This document shows positions 1 to 7,524 of a DNA stretch of 17,398 nt, in pieces. The notes under the pieces are model-generated. The model saw nothing but the letters and a program-made list of their open reading frames with translations. It had not been told where the DNA came from and ran no database searches. How positions within the stretch are numbered: the first letter of the stretch is position 1; each line of letters starts with the position of its first letter. Origin of the DNA: Bacillota bacterium (GTDB lineage: Bacteria; Bacillota; UBA4882; UBA8346); contig JAEZJK010000117.1 of the NCBI GenBank assembly GCA_023415835.1, forward strand, positions 1-17,398, written 5' to 3'. Made by a program: the position numbers and the translations under genes.

Positions 1-122
1 ATTTTTGCTTGCGCTTCGGTTATTGCGGTACCCATCGTTGGAATCTTTAGAGGATTATCCGTAACCTGATTTAACTTCCAAGACACCTCTTCTTCGAGCC
101 AACCATAAGTAATAGTAATCAC
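1..122 (-). CDS. Small hypothetical protein, 3' part cut by window edge
   Basis: An open minus-strand frame starts at GTG (122-120) and runs off the left edge, giving 40 codons that begin MITITYGWLEEEVSWKLNQV. The start is fixed by a textbook ribosome binding site, AAAGGAGG at 137-130, seven bases upstream. I do not recognise the family. The visible part has no signal peptide or membrane segment. The gene is divergent from the small plus-strand gene at 436. Confidence 0.6.
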   Translation of the reverse strand, partial: MITITYGWLEEEVSWKLNQVTDNPLKIPTMGTAITEAQAK

Positions 123-435
123 TTGGTTTCCTCCTTTCGAAGTTTTGGCCGTAACCAACGCCCTCTCATTCGAAATCATTACTGTCCCTTTTATTATTAT
201 TCAAGAGTCATTCAAAATCAAGTCAAACTTACAAAATAATGGAAGCTGTCGAGTAGATGTTTTATTATTAGATACTAATCTCTTAAATGACAAAAAGTTT
301 GCCGGAATGATGAAAGGCTTGGTATTTTAGATTCGTTTTTAGACGGTAGATGCTAAATATATAACTATTCAAAGATCTTAAACTTCTAAAATTGACTTTT
401 CTATGTTATATTAGGGAATATAATCGGAGGATATG
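123..435. other. Divergent intergenic region, no convincing gene
   Basis: This 313-bp AT-rich stretch separates two divergent genes. On the minus strand, AGTCAA at 221-226 reads as a TTGACT -35 box, with weak AT-rich -10 candidates 17-19 bases downstream (near 196-203). On the plus strand, TTGACT at 392-397 precedes AT-rich -10 candidates between 405 and 424. A 61-codon open frame (145-330) lacks a ribosome binding site and was not called. Confidence 0.4.
392..424 (+). promoter_or_regulatory. Possible promoter of the gene at 436
   Basis: TTGACT (392-397) is a good -35 box. A GAATAT hexamer lies 18 bases downstream; a perfect TATAAT (419-424) lies 21 bases downstream, which is too far and would place the start site at the ribosome binding site. 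The exact -10 is therefore uncertain. Confidence 0.3.
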
Positions 436-684
436 ATGATCAAGACAATCAACGAGCAAATCGGAATGTTGGTAGCGTTTCAGCTGGATGGAACGATAAT
501 GCCCATGTTATTCTCGTGGCGCGGCGAAAAATACCGGGACTTCGAAGTAACATCGACCCGGACAGTTCCCGAGGGGCAATTCGCGAAGGTTTACTTTGAT
601 TTAAAGCAAGGCGATAAAACCTATGAAGTTTATTTTTACACTAAACACTTACACTGGGTTTTGAGTAAAATTCATTCACAATAG
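436..684 (+). CDS. Small hypothetical protein resembling DUF6504
   Basis: The gene encodes 82 aa starting MIKTINEQ. GGAGG at 426-430 lies only 2 bases from the ATG at 433 but 5 bases from the ATG at 436, so the second ATG is preferred. The layout, with 'FSWRGEKY' near residue 27, a middle strand, then 'YEVYFYTKHLHWVLSKI' at the end, resembles the small DUF6504-type beta proteins (tryptophan-flanked, about 80-100 aa). That assignment is from memory of the pattern and is tentative. There is no signal peptide, so it is probably cytoplasmic. Two candidate terminators follow it (688-717 and 805-834), which points to a monocistronic unit. Confidence 0.7.
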   Translation: MIKTINEQIGMLVAFQLDGTIMPMLFSWRGEKYRDFEVTSTRTVPEGQFAKVYFDLKQGDKTYEVYFYTKHLHWVLSKIHSQ

Positions 685-687
685 CAG

Positions 688-717
688 GGGCGACAGATAA
701 AAAGTTGTCGGCCTTTT
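688..717 (+). terminator. Weak hairpin after the 436 gene
   Basis: Arms 688-695 and 706-713 pair with one G-G mismatch (core CGACA/TGTCG), followed by TTTT. It lies directly after the stop codon at 684. It is a weaker terminator than the one at 805-834. Confidence 0.4.
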
Positions 718-804
718 CAAACTTCCATTACCCGAATTAATGTTCTGACACTGCTTACACAATACTCTTCCCTTCTTATCTTCAAATATAATCAAAAAAA
801 AACC

Positions 805-834
805 AAAAAGGTTTGCCAATGCAGGCCTTTTTTT
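805..834 (+). terminator. Rho-independent terminator
   Basis: A 12-bp stem (805-816 with 821-832, two G-U pairs) closes a CAAT loop and runs into seven T residues (828-834). It insulates the 436 gene from the next one. It also argues against a start at 813 for the next frame, since that start would fall inside the hairpin. Confidence 0.8.
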
Positions 835-902
835 ATGGTAGCGCGGAAAATATCATTATTCGACAATTAAGAACTCTAAGTAAGCGTGGAGGTGTTCGAA
901 CC

Positions 903-1274
903 ATGATCATCGATTGGATCCAATCCATTAAAAATATGAAAAGCGACCCCGCTCAAGAAGATATGATTATTAAAACTTTCACGACTGATCTGGAGAGAAT
1001 TCTTGAGGGCGCTTGCAATGGAGAGTGGATCATTATCAGGTTCAGCGAGGGTTTCCGGGCGGAAGTGCGTTTTCTCAATGAGATAGGCTTGGTTGATCAG
1101 AAAACAATTTCGAAAGATTTTAATATAATTCGCCAGTATGATTTACAAACCGAAAAACTGCTGGAACTCCGGGATCAACTCGCGGATAAACTTAAAGGTT
1201 ACCCGGAGAAGATCGGCGAATTGGATGAATTCATCAAGCAAAAGCTGGAATACCCGTTATTCGAGATTAATTAA
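903..1274 (+). CDS. Hypothetical protein, 123 aa
   Basis: I do not recognise this protein. The start at ATG 903 is chosen because GGAGGTG (889-895) lies seven to eight bases upstream; the frame is open further back but passes through a terminator hairpin. The product is soluble and acidic, with alternating charged and hydrophobic stretches. A C-terminal half from about residue 75 (LQTEKLLELRDQLADKLKG) is predicted by eye to be amphipathic helix, possibly coiled coil. There is no signal peptide or membrane segment. It is a single gene: the terminator before it and a 430-bp gap after it separate it from convergent neighbours. Confidence 0.65.
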   Translation: MIIDWIQSIKNMKSDPAQEDMIIKTFTTDLERILEGACNGEWIIIRFSEGFRAEVRFLNEIGLVDQKTISKDFNIIRQYDLQTEKLLELRDQLADKLKGYPEKIGELDEFIKQKLEYPLFEIN

Positions 1275-1705
1275 GCGCTAAATAATAAAGTAGTGAAATT
1301 CTTCTCCGGAATCCCTTATTTCCATGTACATATGTGGCTCCTGGGAATGTTGGCGGCGTTTTATCAAAATGATGAAACTATTTGATAGGAGTTGTTTTTT
1401 CAAATGAATTTTCCTCTGTGTCAAAAACTTCACCTTAATGCCTATTTCACCTAAACCCCAGGCCCCTTCCCTCGGTGGATTCAAAGATGGATCTGAAGAT
1501 GCTGACATCCGGAGGGAATGGATGCCTAGGTAAGCGTTTACTCCACCGGCAGATGAAAGCGGATGATTTCAGCCCTTTGAATGACCTGCCTTCATCCGCT
1601 CTCCGATTAAACAAAACGCTTTTTAAATAATCTTTATTTACAGCCACCCTAACGGTGCTTATTTCATAACTATGGTTCAATAGTCACTGCCAAATTGGTA
1701 AAACA
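1275..1705. other. Gene-free gap with inverted repeat
   Basis: This gap lies between the convergent genes ending at 1274 and 1712. Two small minus-strand frames (1508-1278, 1680-1447) have no ribosome binding site. The only clear structure is an inverted repeat: GCGGATGA at 1559-1566 and TCATCCGC at 1592-1599, extendable outwards with one mismatch. The repeat has no T-run, so it does not look like a terminator. Confidence 0.45.
1555..1603. repeat. Inverted repeat, 8-12 bp arms
   Basis: Arms 1555-1566 and 1592-1603 pair over 11 of 12 positions around a 25-base loop. Function unknown; it could be part of a dispersed repeat. Confidence 0.5.
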
Positions 1706-1722
1706 CTCCGATTACGACGGAG
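1698..1722 (-). terminator. Weak terminator candidate after lipoprotein A
   Basis: On the minus strand CTCCG (1722-1718) and CGGAG (1710-1706) form a short stem overlapping the stop codon of the lipoprotein gene, followed by TGTTTTACC. The stem is only 5 bp, so this is tentative. Confidence 0.3.
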
Positions 1723-2962
1723 TCCATCCATAAAAGGATGATTTACCGTCTGTTGTGATTTGAGAACCGGAGCTACTTGAGTTATTGATGGAATTATAAT
1801 AGATGTTCTTATTTATTTCATAAAAAATGTAATTGCCATCTTTGGACCAGTGAGGGTACTGCTCATGCTGGGTGCTATTGTTTGTTAGTTTATTTCTTTC
1901 TTTTGTCGTCAGGTTTAAAGTATAAATGCAAAACCTTGGGTTGGAAGAACTTATCCTGGAACTACATGCCATTTGGTAGGGATTGGTCGGAGACCACGCC
2001 AGGCTCATCAGAGATTCATTACTGGTACTTGTTGTATCCCAATTGAATAGCTCATTGCCGTATGGGTCAGTGCTGCTGCCGTCAGCATTTACCTTGTAAA
2101 TCTTGGCATTTTTAGCGCCATCGAAGTGCACAAAAGCAATTTGGGTTCCGTCCGGCGACCAAGTGGGGTACTTATCCTGACCGTCGGCGCAATTGGTGAG
2201 TTTAAGCGCGGCCCCTGTAGTTGTTGAGATTACCCAAATATGAGTGTTCGTATAATTATCACCGGCATAGGCCAGTTTCGAGCCATCGGGAGAAAGGGCC
2301 ATTGAAAACTCACCTGAAAAGTTAAAGTCTGAGGGAGTAATATCTTTGGTGCCGCTGGAGTCCTTAAACTTTATATAAGAATCACTATCAGAATAAAGAT
2401 AAGCCATCTTGGTCCGGTCCAGAGAAGTGGAGAATAGTGCTAACAGCACCCCTGCAGAAGAATTAACGACGGTATCGTTGGAACCGGAATCATTCATTCT
2501 TAGAATTATTGAATCAGAACCAGAACCTCCGTAAACAAAAAAGGCATCGCTCTTTACTGGAGCAGGCAAAGTGGGGGTACCGCTGCCGGAGGGGCTAACA
2601 CTGATAGTTCCGGCACTATTATTAGCCTTGACCCAGACATAATAAGGTGTTCCATTGTTCAACCCGGTGATTAGGCAGGCTATTCCGGAAAAGTCTCCTC
2701 CGTATTGAATTGCCTTACTTAAGTCATCGGTTGTTCCATACCATACCTGATAAATGGTGGCCCCGGTTACCATAGGCCAAGTAATAGTCAGTTGCCCAGT
2801 GGCCGCAGTCACGGTTGGGCTAACGGGAGCATTGGGAGGCGTGCTGTCGCCGGGATTGTCGCCAGGATTGCCGCCACCCGGGTTACCACCTCCACCGCAG
2901 CCTGCGATGGCCAGGGTCAGAATAAGCATTACCATTAAAGTGATAGGAAAAAGTCTTTTCAT
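1712..2962 (-). CDS. Lipoprotein A: FN3 domain plus TolB-like beta-propeller
   Basis: The gene encodes 416 aa from ATG 2962, eight bases after AAAGGAG, the spacing shared by its paralogues; a GTG one codon earlier is possible. Residues 1-22 are a lipoprotein signal (MKRLF, hydrophobic core, lipobox IAGC, Cys22), followed by a Gly/Pro/Asn linker. Residues about 42-130 form a fibronectin type III domain (LTITWPMVTGATIYQVWYG ... YYVWVKANNSAG). The rest carries WD40/TolB-type propeller repeats: 'SPDGSKLAYAGD', 'WSPDGTQIAFVHFD', 'WSPTNPYQMA' and 'WSKDGNYIFYEI'. It should be anchored outside the membrane, with a binding or scaffold role; the ligand is unknown. It sits 61 bp behind lipoprotein B and is probably co-transcribed with it. 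Confidence 0.85.
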   Translation of the reverse strand: MKRLFPITLMVMLILTLAIAGCGGGGNPGGGNPGDNPGDSTPPNAPVSPTVTAATGQLTITWPMVTGATIYQVWYGTTDDLSKAIQYGGDFSGIACLITGLNNGTPYYVWVKANNSAGTISVSPSGSGTPTLPAPVKSDAFFVYGGSGSDSIILRMNDSGSNDTVVNSSAGVLLALFSTSLDRTKMAYLYSDSDSYIKFKDSSGTKDITPSDFNFSGEFSMALSPDGSKLAYAGDNYTNTHIWVISTTTGAALKLTNCADGQDKYPTWSPDGTQIAFVHFDGAKNAKIYKVNADGSSTDPYGNELFNWDTTSTSNESLMSLAWSPTNPYQMACSSRISSSNPRFCIYTLNLTTKERNKLTNNSTQHEQYPHWSKDGNYIFYEINKNIYYNSINNSSSSGSQITTDGKSSFYGWTPS

Positions 2963-2992
2963 CACAAAATCTCCTTTCTCTATTTTGAAATA
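2897..2992 (-). repeat. 96-bp leader/signal cassette, copy A
   Basis: This block runs from TATTTCAAAATA through AAAGGAGATTTT and ATGAAAAGA to the lipobox Cys codon. It aligns without gaps to the same-length blocks at 4020-4115, 5011-5106, 9151-9246 and 10269-10364. Confidence 0.75.
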
Positions 2993-3023
2993 TAATTTGA
3001 TATGTAATTGCCTAAGAATCTCC

Positions 3024-4085
3024 TTACTGGACGCAGATTGATTGCCCGAACGAATTAAACCCTGTCAAGCCAACGTATGTGGCGCTTCCGGTATTCATCC
3101 AATAACAGGCTCGACCATGGGATCCATCATTCATATATCCGGCAGTGTAAATATTACCCCCGGAGACATAAATCCCATTAATACGTGAATCTGTCCCGGC
3201 CGCACCGATAATTGTCGGAGTCTGGTTTGAATTCGTCCAGTAACAGGCTCGATCATAACCATCATCAATGAACCCGGCGGTGTAAATAATCCCTCCGGCC
3301 GCATAAATCGAATTCGCCCATGAAGTTGACCCGTCTGCACCGACAACTGTAGGATCTTTTTTGGTATTAGTCCAATAACAGGCTTGGTATTTGGTGGAAT
3401 CCTCTTTTTTTATAGCTCCGGCGGTGTAAATATTGCCCTCCGAGACACAGATCGCTAAACCTTGTGAATTGGTTTTAGTCACATCGAATTTTGTTGGAGA
3501 TGGACTATTTTTCGTCCAGAAACAAGCTATTGTATAAGTACCATCAAAGTAATATCCCGCGGTGTAAATAGTGCCTCCGGAGAAACAGATCGCATTTGCC
3601 GTTGAAAAAGTCGTTCCGGTTGGATGGAGATTAGTGGGCTCAGTGTCGGAATTCATCCAGTAACAGGCATTAGAACGGCCATTAACCGTTATTTCCCCGG
3701 CAGTATAAATATTCCCCCCGGAGATACAGATTGAAGTTGCCGATGAATCGACCGGGCCGAGGATTGTTGGATTTTGGTCTGAATTCGTCCAATAACAGGC
3801 TTGGGTTTTATTAGAACTGTTACAAATATATCCCGCGATGTAAATATTGCCCCCGGAGACGCAGATCGAATTCGCACGCGAATTCGACCCATTAGCACCG
3901 ACAATTGTAGGAGTAGTGTTATTATTCGTCCAATAACAGGCTCGTTCATAACCGTCATTAATATATCCGGCAGTGTAAATAGTGGTCGGTGTAGGTGTAG
4001 GTGTGCTGTTACTCCCGCCACAACCAGTGGTAACCAAGGTTAAAATTAGCATTACAATTAAAGTGGTTGGGAAAAGTTTCTTCAT
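3024..4085 (-). CDS. Lipoprotein B: seven-repeat probable beta-propeller
   Basis: The gene encodes 353 aa from ATG 4085, eight bases after AAGGAG. Residues 1-22 are a signal peptide ending in Cys22; the lipobox (VTTGC) is less canonical than in the paralogues. After a short Thr/Pro linker the whole protein is seven repeats of about 43-48 aa with the consensus IYTAGY..DG...ACYWTN....PT..G..G..S.A.SI.VSGGN. Seven repeats of this size, each with Tyr/Trp-rich strands, fit a seven-bladed beta-propeller. Conserved Cys in each repeat could form disulfides or be structural. The protein is probably a surface-anchored binding protein of unknown ligand. Its promoter and operator-like palindrome lie at 4185-4223. 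Lipoprotein A follows. Confidence 0.85.
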   Translation of the reverse strand: MKKLFPTTLIVMLILTLVTTGCGGSNSTPTPTPTTIYTAGYINDGYERACYWTNNNTTPTIVGANGSNSRANSICVSGGNIYIAGYICNSSNKTQACYWTNSDQNPTILGPVDSSATSICISGGNIYTAGEITVNGRSNACYWMNSDTEPTNLHPTGTTFSTANAICFSGGTIYTAGYYFDGTYTIACFWTKNSPSPTKFDVTKTNSQGLAICVSEGNIYTAGAIKKEDSTKYQACYWTNTKKDPTVVGADGSTSWANSIYAAGGIIYTAGFIDDGYDRACYWTNSNQTPTIIGAAGTDSRINGIYVSGGNIYTAGYMNDGSHGRACYWMNTGSATYVGLTGFNSFGQSICVQ

Positions 4086-4115
4086 CGCAAAATCTCCTTT
4101 TTGAATTTTGAAATA
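4020..4115 (-). repeat. 96-bp leader/signal cassette, copy B
   Basis: This is the most diverged signal-coding part of the five copies (MKKLFPTTLIVM), but the leader TTTCAAAATT, the ribosome binding site and the spacing are the same. Confidence 0.7.
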
Positions 4116-4184
4116 GAATTTGATATTTATTTAATGGCCTAGGAATGACTCTTGATAAAGCCGAACGTAAATTATTTTTATGGT

Positions 4185-4223
4185 AGCATAGAATAGAAAA
4201 CCGCAAATCTTACCTAAGTACAT
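4185..4223 (-). promoter_or_regulatory. Promoter with operator-like palindrome ahead of lipoprotein B
   Basis: On the minus strand a degenerate palindrome (ATCTTACCTAAGTACAT, 4207-4223 as read on plus) is followed after 16 bases by TATGCT (4190-4185), a plausible -10. The surrounding ~65 bp match the block ahead of lipoprotein C and the kinase promoter. The palindrome covers the expected -35 position. Confidence 0.5.
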
Positions 4224-4257
4224 CAAAAAAGATCATGCTCACATGGAAACCAAAAAA

Positions 4258-5076
4258 TCATTGAGCCCTCGCGACACAAAAGCCTAAGATATCGGTGGCC
4301 TCAACCGGGGTGGCGCTACTCACTAGGCCAATCTGTAGGTAGAAGGAGGGATACAACCAGTTTCCGCCGCTCCTTACCCGGTAGGAACCCTCATATCCGG
4401 ATACCAATCAAAGCACCATTCCCAAACGTTTCCACTCATATCTTTGATCTTCAAAGCGTTGGCGGTTTTATCACCTACCTGATGGGTGGCGGATCCGCTG
4501 TTAGTGTAATACCATGCATAATTGCCAAACACCGTTGACCTACCGGCATCAGGCGGGTTAGAGGAACAAAAACTGGTGTTATCTCCACTAACGTGATTGC
4601 CAGGTGTCCAGGTTGACCCGTCTTGATACCGGGCCGCCAGTTCCCATTCGTTTCTGGTCGGCAGGCGGAAGCCTTTTGCTGTTGAACCGGCATTTACGTT
4701 GTCGCACACTGTCCCGTTAGAATCCCTTGAATCCCGGATAATATTACTGCCGTCGGTATATACGCAGGCAAGGTTCGTTCCGTTTTTTGGGCATTATAAT
4801 ATTCGGTCAGCGCATTACACCAGACCATGGCGTCCCGCCAATTGACAGTCGTCACCGGATGCCGTTCTTTGCCGGTTGCTCCATCGGGCATAGCGCATAT
4901 TGAAGATACGCCGCCAACGGTATAAGTGCTTGATTGGGCCGGGAGTGTTGGTTGTCCCGCCAGGATTGTCACCACTTGGGATTGCCGTCACCTGGGTTAC
5001 TACTCCCGCCACAACCGGTGATAGCCAAGGTCAAAATAAGCATTACCATTAAAGTGATAGGGAAAAGTCTTTTCAT
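4258..5076 (-). pseudogene. Lipoprotein C with FGE-sulfatase (SUMF1-like) domain, frameshifted
   Basis: The start at ATG 5076 has the shared ribosome binding site and signal peptide (lipobox ITGC, Cys22). The remainder matches the FGE/SUMF1 fold: 'HPVTTVNWRDAMVWCNAL', 'GFRLPTRNEWELAARY', 'MSGNVWEWCFDWYP', then 'RVRSGGNW' and an end 'GFCVARAQ'. These pieces lie in different frames. Breaks fall near 4975 (just after the signal), near 4792 (in a run of A) and near 4397 (between FDWYP and GYEGSYRV). The first part of the usual domain, up to the VTTVNWRDA segment, is also missing. In bacteria such domains can be enzymes activating sulfatases or merely binding folds; nothing here shows activity. 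Three breaks plus a deletion point to decay rather than a single sequencing error. Confidence 0.8.
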
Positions 5077-5106
5077 CTTAAAATCTCCTTTCACAATTTT
5101 GAAATA
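5011..5106 (-). repeat. 96-bp leader/signal cassette, copy C
   Basis: Gap-free match to the other four copies. Here the frame is also open upstream to an ATG at 5157 preceded by AAAAAAGGA, which would add 27 residues before the signal peptide. The internal ATG at 5076 with AAAGGAG is the better start. Confidence 0.75.
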
Positions 5107-5293
5107 GAATTTGATATTGAATAGCCAGGAATGAATCTTAATATTAGGCGGTTTCATAATTCCTTTTTTCCGGCTTCGCAACAATATATTGATAGACTAA
5201 AATAAAACCTACACTATATATTGCATGCGAAGATAAATTTTTGTAATTATGAAACTCGCTCATAATAAACCGAAGGCAATTATTTTTGGTTGT

Positions 5294-5332
5294 AATATAA
5301 AATGAAAACCGCATATCGTACCAAAGTACGGC
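5294..5332 (-). promoter_or_regulatory. Promoter with operator-like palindrome ahead of lipoprotein C
   Basis: ATCGTAC-CAAA-GTACG (5315-5330) is followed on the minus strand after 15 bases by TATATT (5299-5294). The -35 position is covered by the palindrome and has no consensus box. The implied 5' leader before the ATG at 5076 is about 210 bases, longer than for the other copies. Confidence 0.55.
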
Positions 5333-5353
5333 AATAATAATCCGTTTTCCCCA

Positions 5354-5695
5354 TTATTCCGACGCCGTTTCCAAAATTGCCCTCTCCAAGTCCGCAACCG
5401 GGATCAAGCGATTTCCAGTTAGTGAAAAAACCGTCATTGTCTCTCCATCGGGATGAATCCCGATGAATCGAATCAAAGGAAAAGCTGTAATGAAATCGGA
5501 GACTAAAAGTTCAAACTGGTACTGTTCCAGCTCAAAAATCACTCCATCCGGGTGGAGCATCTTCAACGCCTCTACTAAAGGACGGATCGACGACTCCAAA
5601 CGGAAGACCCGAATCCGCCCGCCGGTCTGGAGTCCAGTTGCCAGACTGTCAAGATAGAGCGAATTGCCGCAAAAAACCACTTCCGCCCTGGTCAT
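5354..5695 (-). CDS. Stand-alone receiver-like (pseudo-receiver) protein REC1
   Basis: The gene encodes 113 aa from ATG 5695, with a G-rich but poor ribosome binding site. The pattern of strands and helices follows a response-regulator receiver: 'AEVVFCGNSLYLDSLATGL' (strand 1, helix 1), 'HPDGVIFELE' (strand 3), 'LIRFIGIHPDGETMTVFS' (strand 4 onwards) and 'VADLERAILETA' (last helix). Compared with the NarL-type regulator upstream, the acidic pair is replaced by Gly-Asn and the phospho-acceptor Asp by Glu55, so phosphorylation is unlikely and a fixed active-like state is possible. There is no output domain. The closest relative in the window is the gene at 10729-10352. The function, perhaps protein-protein signalling, is inference. 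Confidence 0.75.
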   Translation of the reverse strand: MTRAEVVFCGNSLYLDSLATGLQTGGRIRVFRLESSIRPLVEALKMLHPDGVIFELEQYQFELLVSDFITAFPLIRFIGIHPDGETMTVFSLTGNRLIPVADLERAILETASE

Positions 5696-5734
5696 GGTTC
5701 AACCCCCGTCAGTTGGTAAATTTAAAACAATTTA

Positions 5735-5778
5735 ATCATAGCAATTAAGTCCCGAAAGGGCACTAGACCAAAGTATAG
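5735..5778 (-). promoter_or_regulatory. Putative promoter of REC1 with operator-like palindrome
   Basis: An extended -10 (TGCTATGAT, 5743-5735 on minus) lies 22 bases below a palindrome, CTAGACCAAAGTATAG (5763-5778 on plus). The palindrome shares the CAAA centre and flanking AC/GT of the kinase operator. There is no good -35 box. The same arrangement precedes REC2. Confidence 0.45.
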
Positions 5779-5816
5779 TTTGGCAACAAAAAAAAGTATA
5801 GGAAACCTATACTTTT
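5761..5816. repeat. 56-bp intergenic element, copy 1
   Basis: This element is identical over 56 of 56 bases to 10795-10850, although the flanking leader and coding sequences have diverged. It contains the palindrome and the terminator hairpin, with three occurrences of AAAGTATAG counting both strands. Confidence 0.85.
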
Positions 5817-5817
5817 T
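5784..5817 (-). terminator. Rho-independent terminator, copy 1
   Basis: On the minus strand AAAAGTATAGG (5816-5806) pairs perfectly with CCTATACTTTT (5802-5792) around a TTT loop and runs into a T-tract. It would end transcription of the 9216-5968 operon before REC1. The stem is AT-rich. Confidence 0.65.
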
Positions 5818-5819
5818 AG

Positions 5820-5945
5820 CCACAAATTACCCTTGCGAGTTCCTCAACCGGAGTCTAGCGATTTCCGGCGGGTGAAAAGACCGTCAGTGCATTACTGCTA
5901 GGAAGGATCCCTATTGCTCAGACCAAAGGCAGCGCGGTTATCAAA
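5820..5945 (-). pseudogene. Relic of a third receiver-like gene (C-terminal half)
   Basis: One minus-strand frame translates as ITALPLV-stop-AIGILPSSNALTVFSPAGNR-stop-TPVEELARVIC, which matches the C-terminal half of REC1 (FITAFPLIRFIGIHPDGETMTVFSLTGNRLIPVADLERAIL, shown in two pieces there). Two in-frame stops and the missing N-terminal half make it a relic. It ends at the same terminator element that precedes REC1. Confidence 0.75.
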
Positions 5946-5967
5946 CCGGTAATCAAAGTAATCCGCT

Positions 5968-7480
5968 TTATTCCTTTGCCTTCGGTACAAAAACAATCAC
6001 CCGGTCAAACAGGAGTTCATGCCAGGCCGGCCCCACCTTGGTGGTGGGTTCCAGATAGGCCCTGAAACCGAAGTAAATATTATCACCGGCCACGACGTAA
6101 TATGGCGGCAGCAAACCGGGAGTCAGTTCAGTGGGGATCACCGTACAATGGGGCTGCCCGTTCTGTCTGTTATCATACGTGAACTTCCAGGCATAAAGAT
6201 ACTCACTGGCCGCTCCGTCAATAAAATCCCTGGCGCTGCCGGCAAACTCGTCATCGGTTACGGAGACTACCCCGTTGTCCAATTTACTGCCATAGACAAC
6301 AATATTGGAGTAAAAACATTTTCCGGTCCGGGCATGATTGACCCCAAAGGCTACGGCAAAGGCATCCGTAGGCAAAACGAAGGCGTCGGTTCCAAGATAG
6401 GTGGTGTCCCGGCTTTCTCCCAGATTGTCCAGGTTCTGTTGGATGGCTTCGTAGCTTTCATTGAGCCAGATATTAGTCTGTAATTCAACGGGAATATAAT
6501 CGGCCTGATATTTGTCCAAAATGGCCCGGCGTAAAGAATGCAGCGGGTTCCAGAAAGAAAGTTCCATACGGCCCGTTGCCCCGGGGCGTCAGCTTCGGGA
6601 CCGGGAAATATTTGGCGGCCGGATTGAGCGGACCGGTAATCCGGAAGACGGATAGACCCGGCTTTTTTATATATTCTTCAAAGGCTGCTTGATCCGTGGG
6701 ATTTTTGGAAATCCGGTGGCCGATGGAAAACGTATCATCCCCTTCATCCACGCCCAGTTTGACAAAATCAATGGGAATGATCCCGGTATTGATGGCCGAG
6801 GCGGGGTATCCGGCAGCAAGGGCGGCCTCGCTGGCCATTTCATTAATCTCTTGGGAGGCCGTGAAAATCAGCACTACCGGCTGTTCAAAGGGATTACCCG
6901 CCGTTGCGCCCGGTGTACCGGGGGTGCTCAGGCTAAGCCGGTTCAAGGTATCGCCCAATCCGGCAAAGATCATCTCCCGCCGGGCGATTGATCGATCGTC
7001 CAGATCTGGAATAACCTGTGGAGTTACAACCGGCTTGGTCTTCATTAGCTCAATCGGGATTGGCGGGTTTAACCAGGGATTACGGGCATAATCCGGCGAC
7101 CGGGTACTGAGGAAGGCGAAGTAGCTGAAATATTTGACCTCCGGCGGAGTTTTCCCCACTAAAACAATGGCTTCATTGGGGCGCAGCCGGAAGGACAAAT
7201 AAAGCTTAGGATCTTGGTCTTTATCGATATCGAGGTAATCCGGGCAGGTTTGGCCGGGTGAAAGCGGCATGGCGCAGGCGAAATAAGGATTATCGGCATT
7301 ATTGCCGTTGCAGGAACGGACTAATTTCTCCTGATACAATTTGAAAAAGTCTACTGAGGTAAAGGCTCCCTTTTGCACCTGGAATCCTACTTCTTCCAAA
7401 CTCTGTCGTAATGAATCTGCGTTGGCGCAGGCACTGAGATAATCGGTGGAGTGATAAACCGGATCATTGTTGCAAGACAT
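5968..7480 (-). pseudogene. Uncharacterised ~500-aa protein, interrupted by one frameshift
   Basis: The start at ATG 7480 is supported by AAGGAGGT eight bases upstream. The first frame runs 7480-6485 and the second, which continues the same protein, ends at 5968. The switch falls around 6575-6567, between 'FPVPKLTPRGNG' and 'MELSFWNPLHSLRRAIL'; one base appears lost. The whole resembles an uncharacterised family that I recall as reading '...FRLRP.EAIVLVGKTPPEVKYFSY...', 'VYGVNHA.TGK..YSN', 'GFRAYLEP.TKVGPAW'. No catalytic motif is recognised and, unusually next to lipoproteins, no signal peptide is present. It lies 44 bp behind lipoprotein D, so it belongs to the same operon. A single frameshift could also be a sequencing error. 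Confidence 0.75.
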
Positions 7481-7524
7481 CGGTAAGTACCTCCTTGATT
7501 TTGTTTTTGATAAATATCCATACC

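Noticed and set aside
145..330. 61-codon plus-strand open frame
   Set aside because: TTG start without ribosome binding site, in an AT-rich divergent intergenic region; no recognisable product.
1278..1680. Two small minus-strand open frames
   Set aside because: They overlap each other, have no ribosome binding site, and contain the inverted repeat at 1555-1603; no recognisable domain.
6485..6567. Two overlapping genes instead of one frameshifted gene
   Set aside because: The second frame continues the same family pattern and its ATG (6567) has no ribosome binding site, while the tail of the first frame (PYGTFFLEPAAFFTPGHF) looks out of frame.
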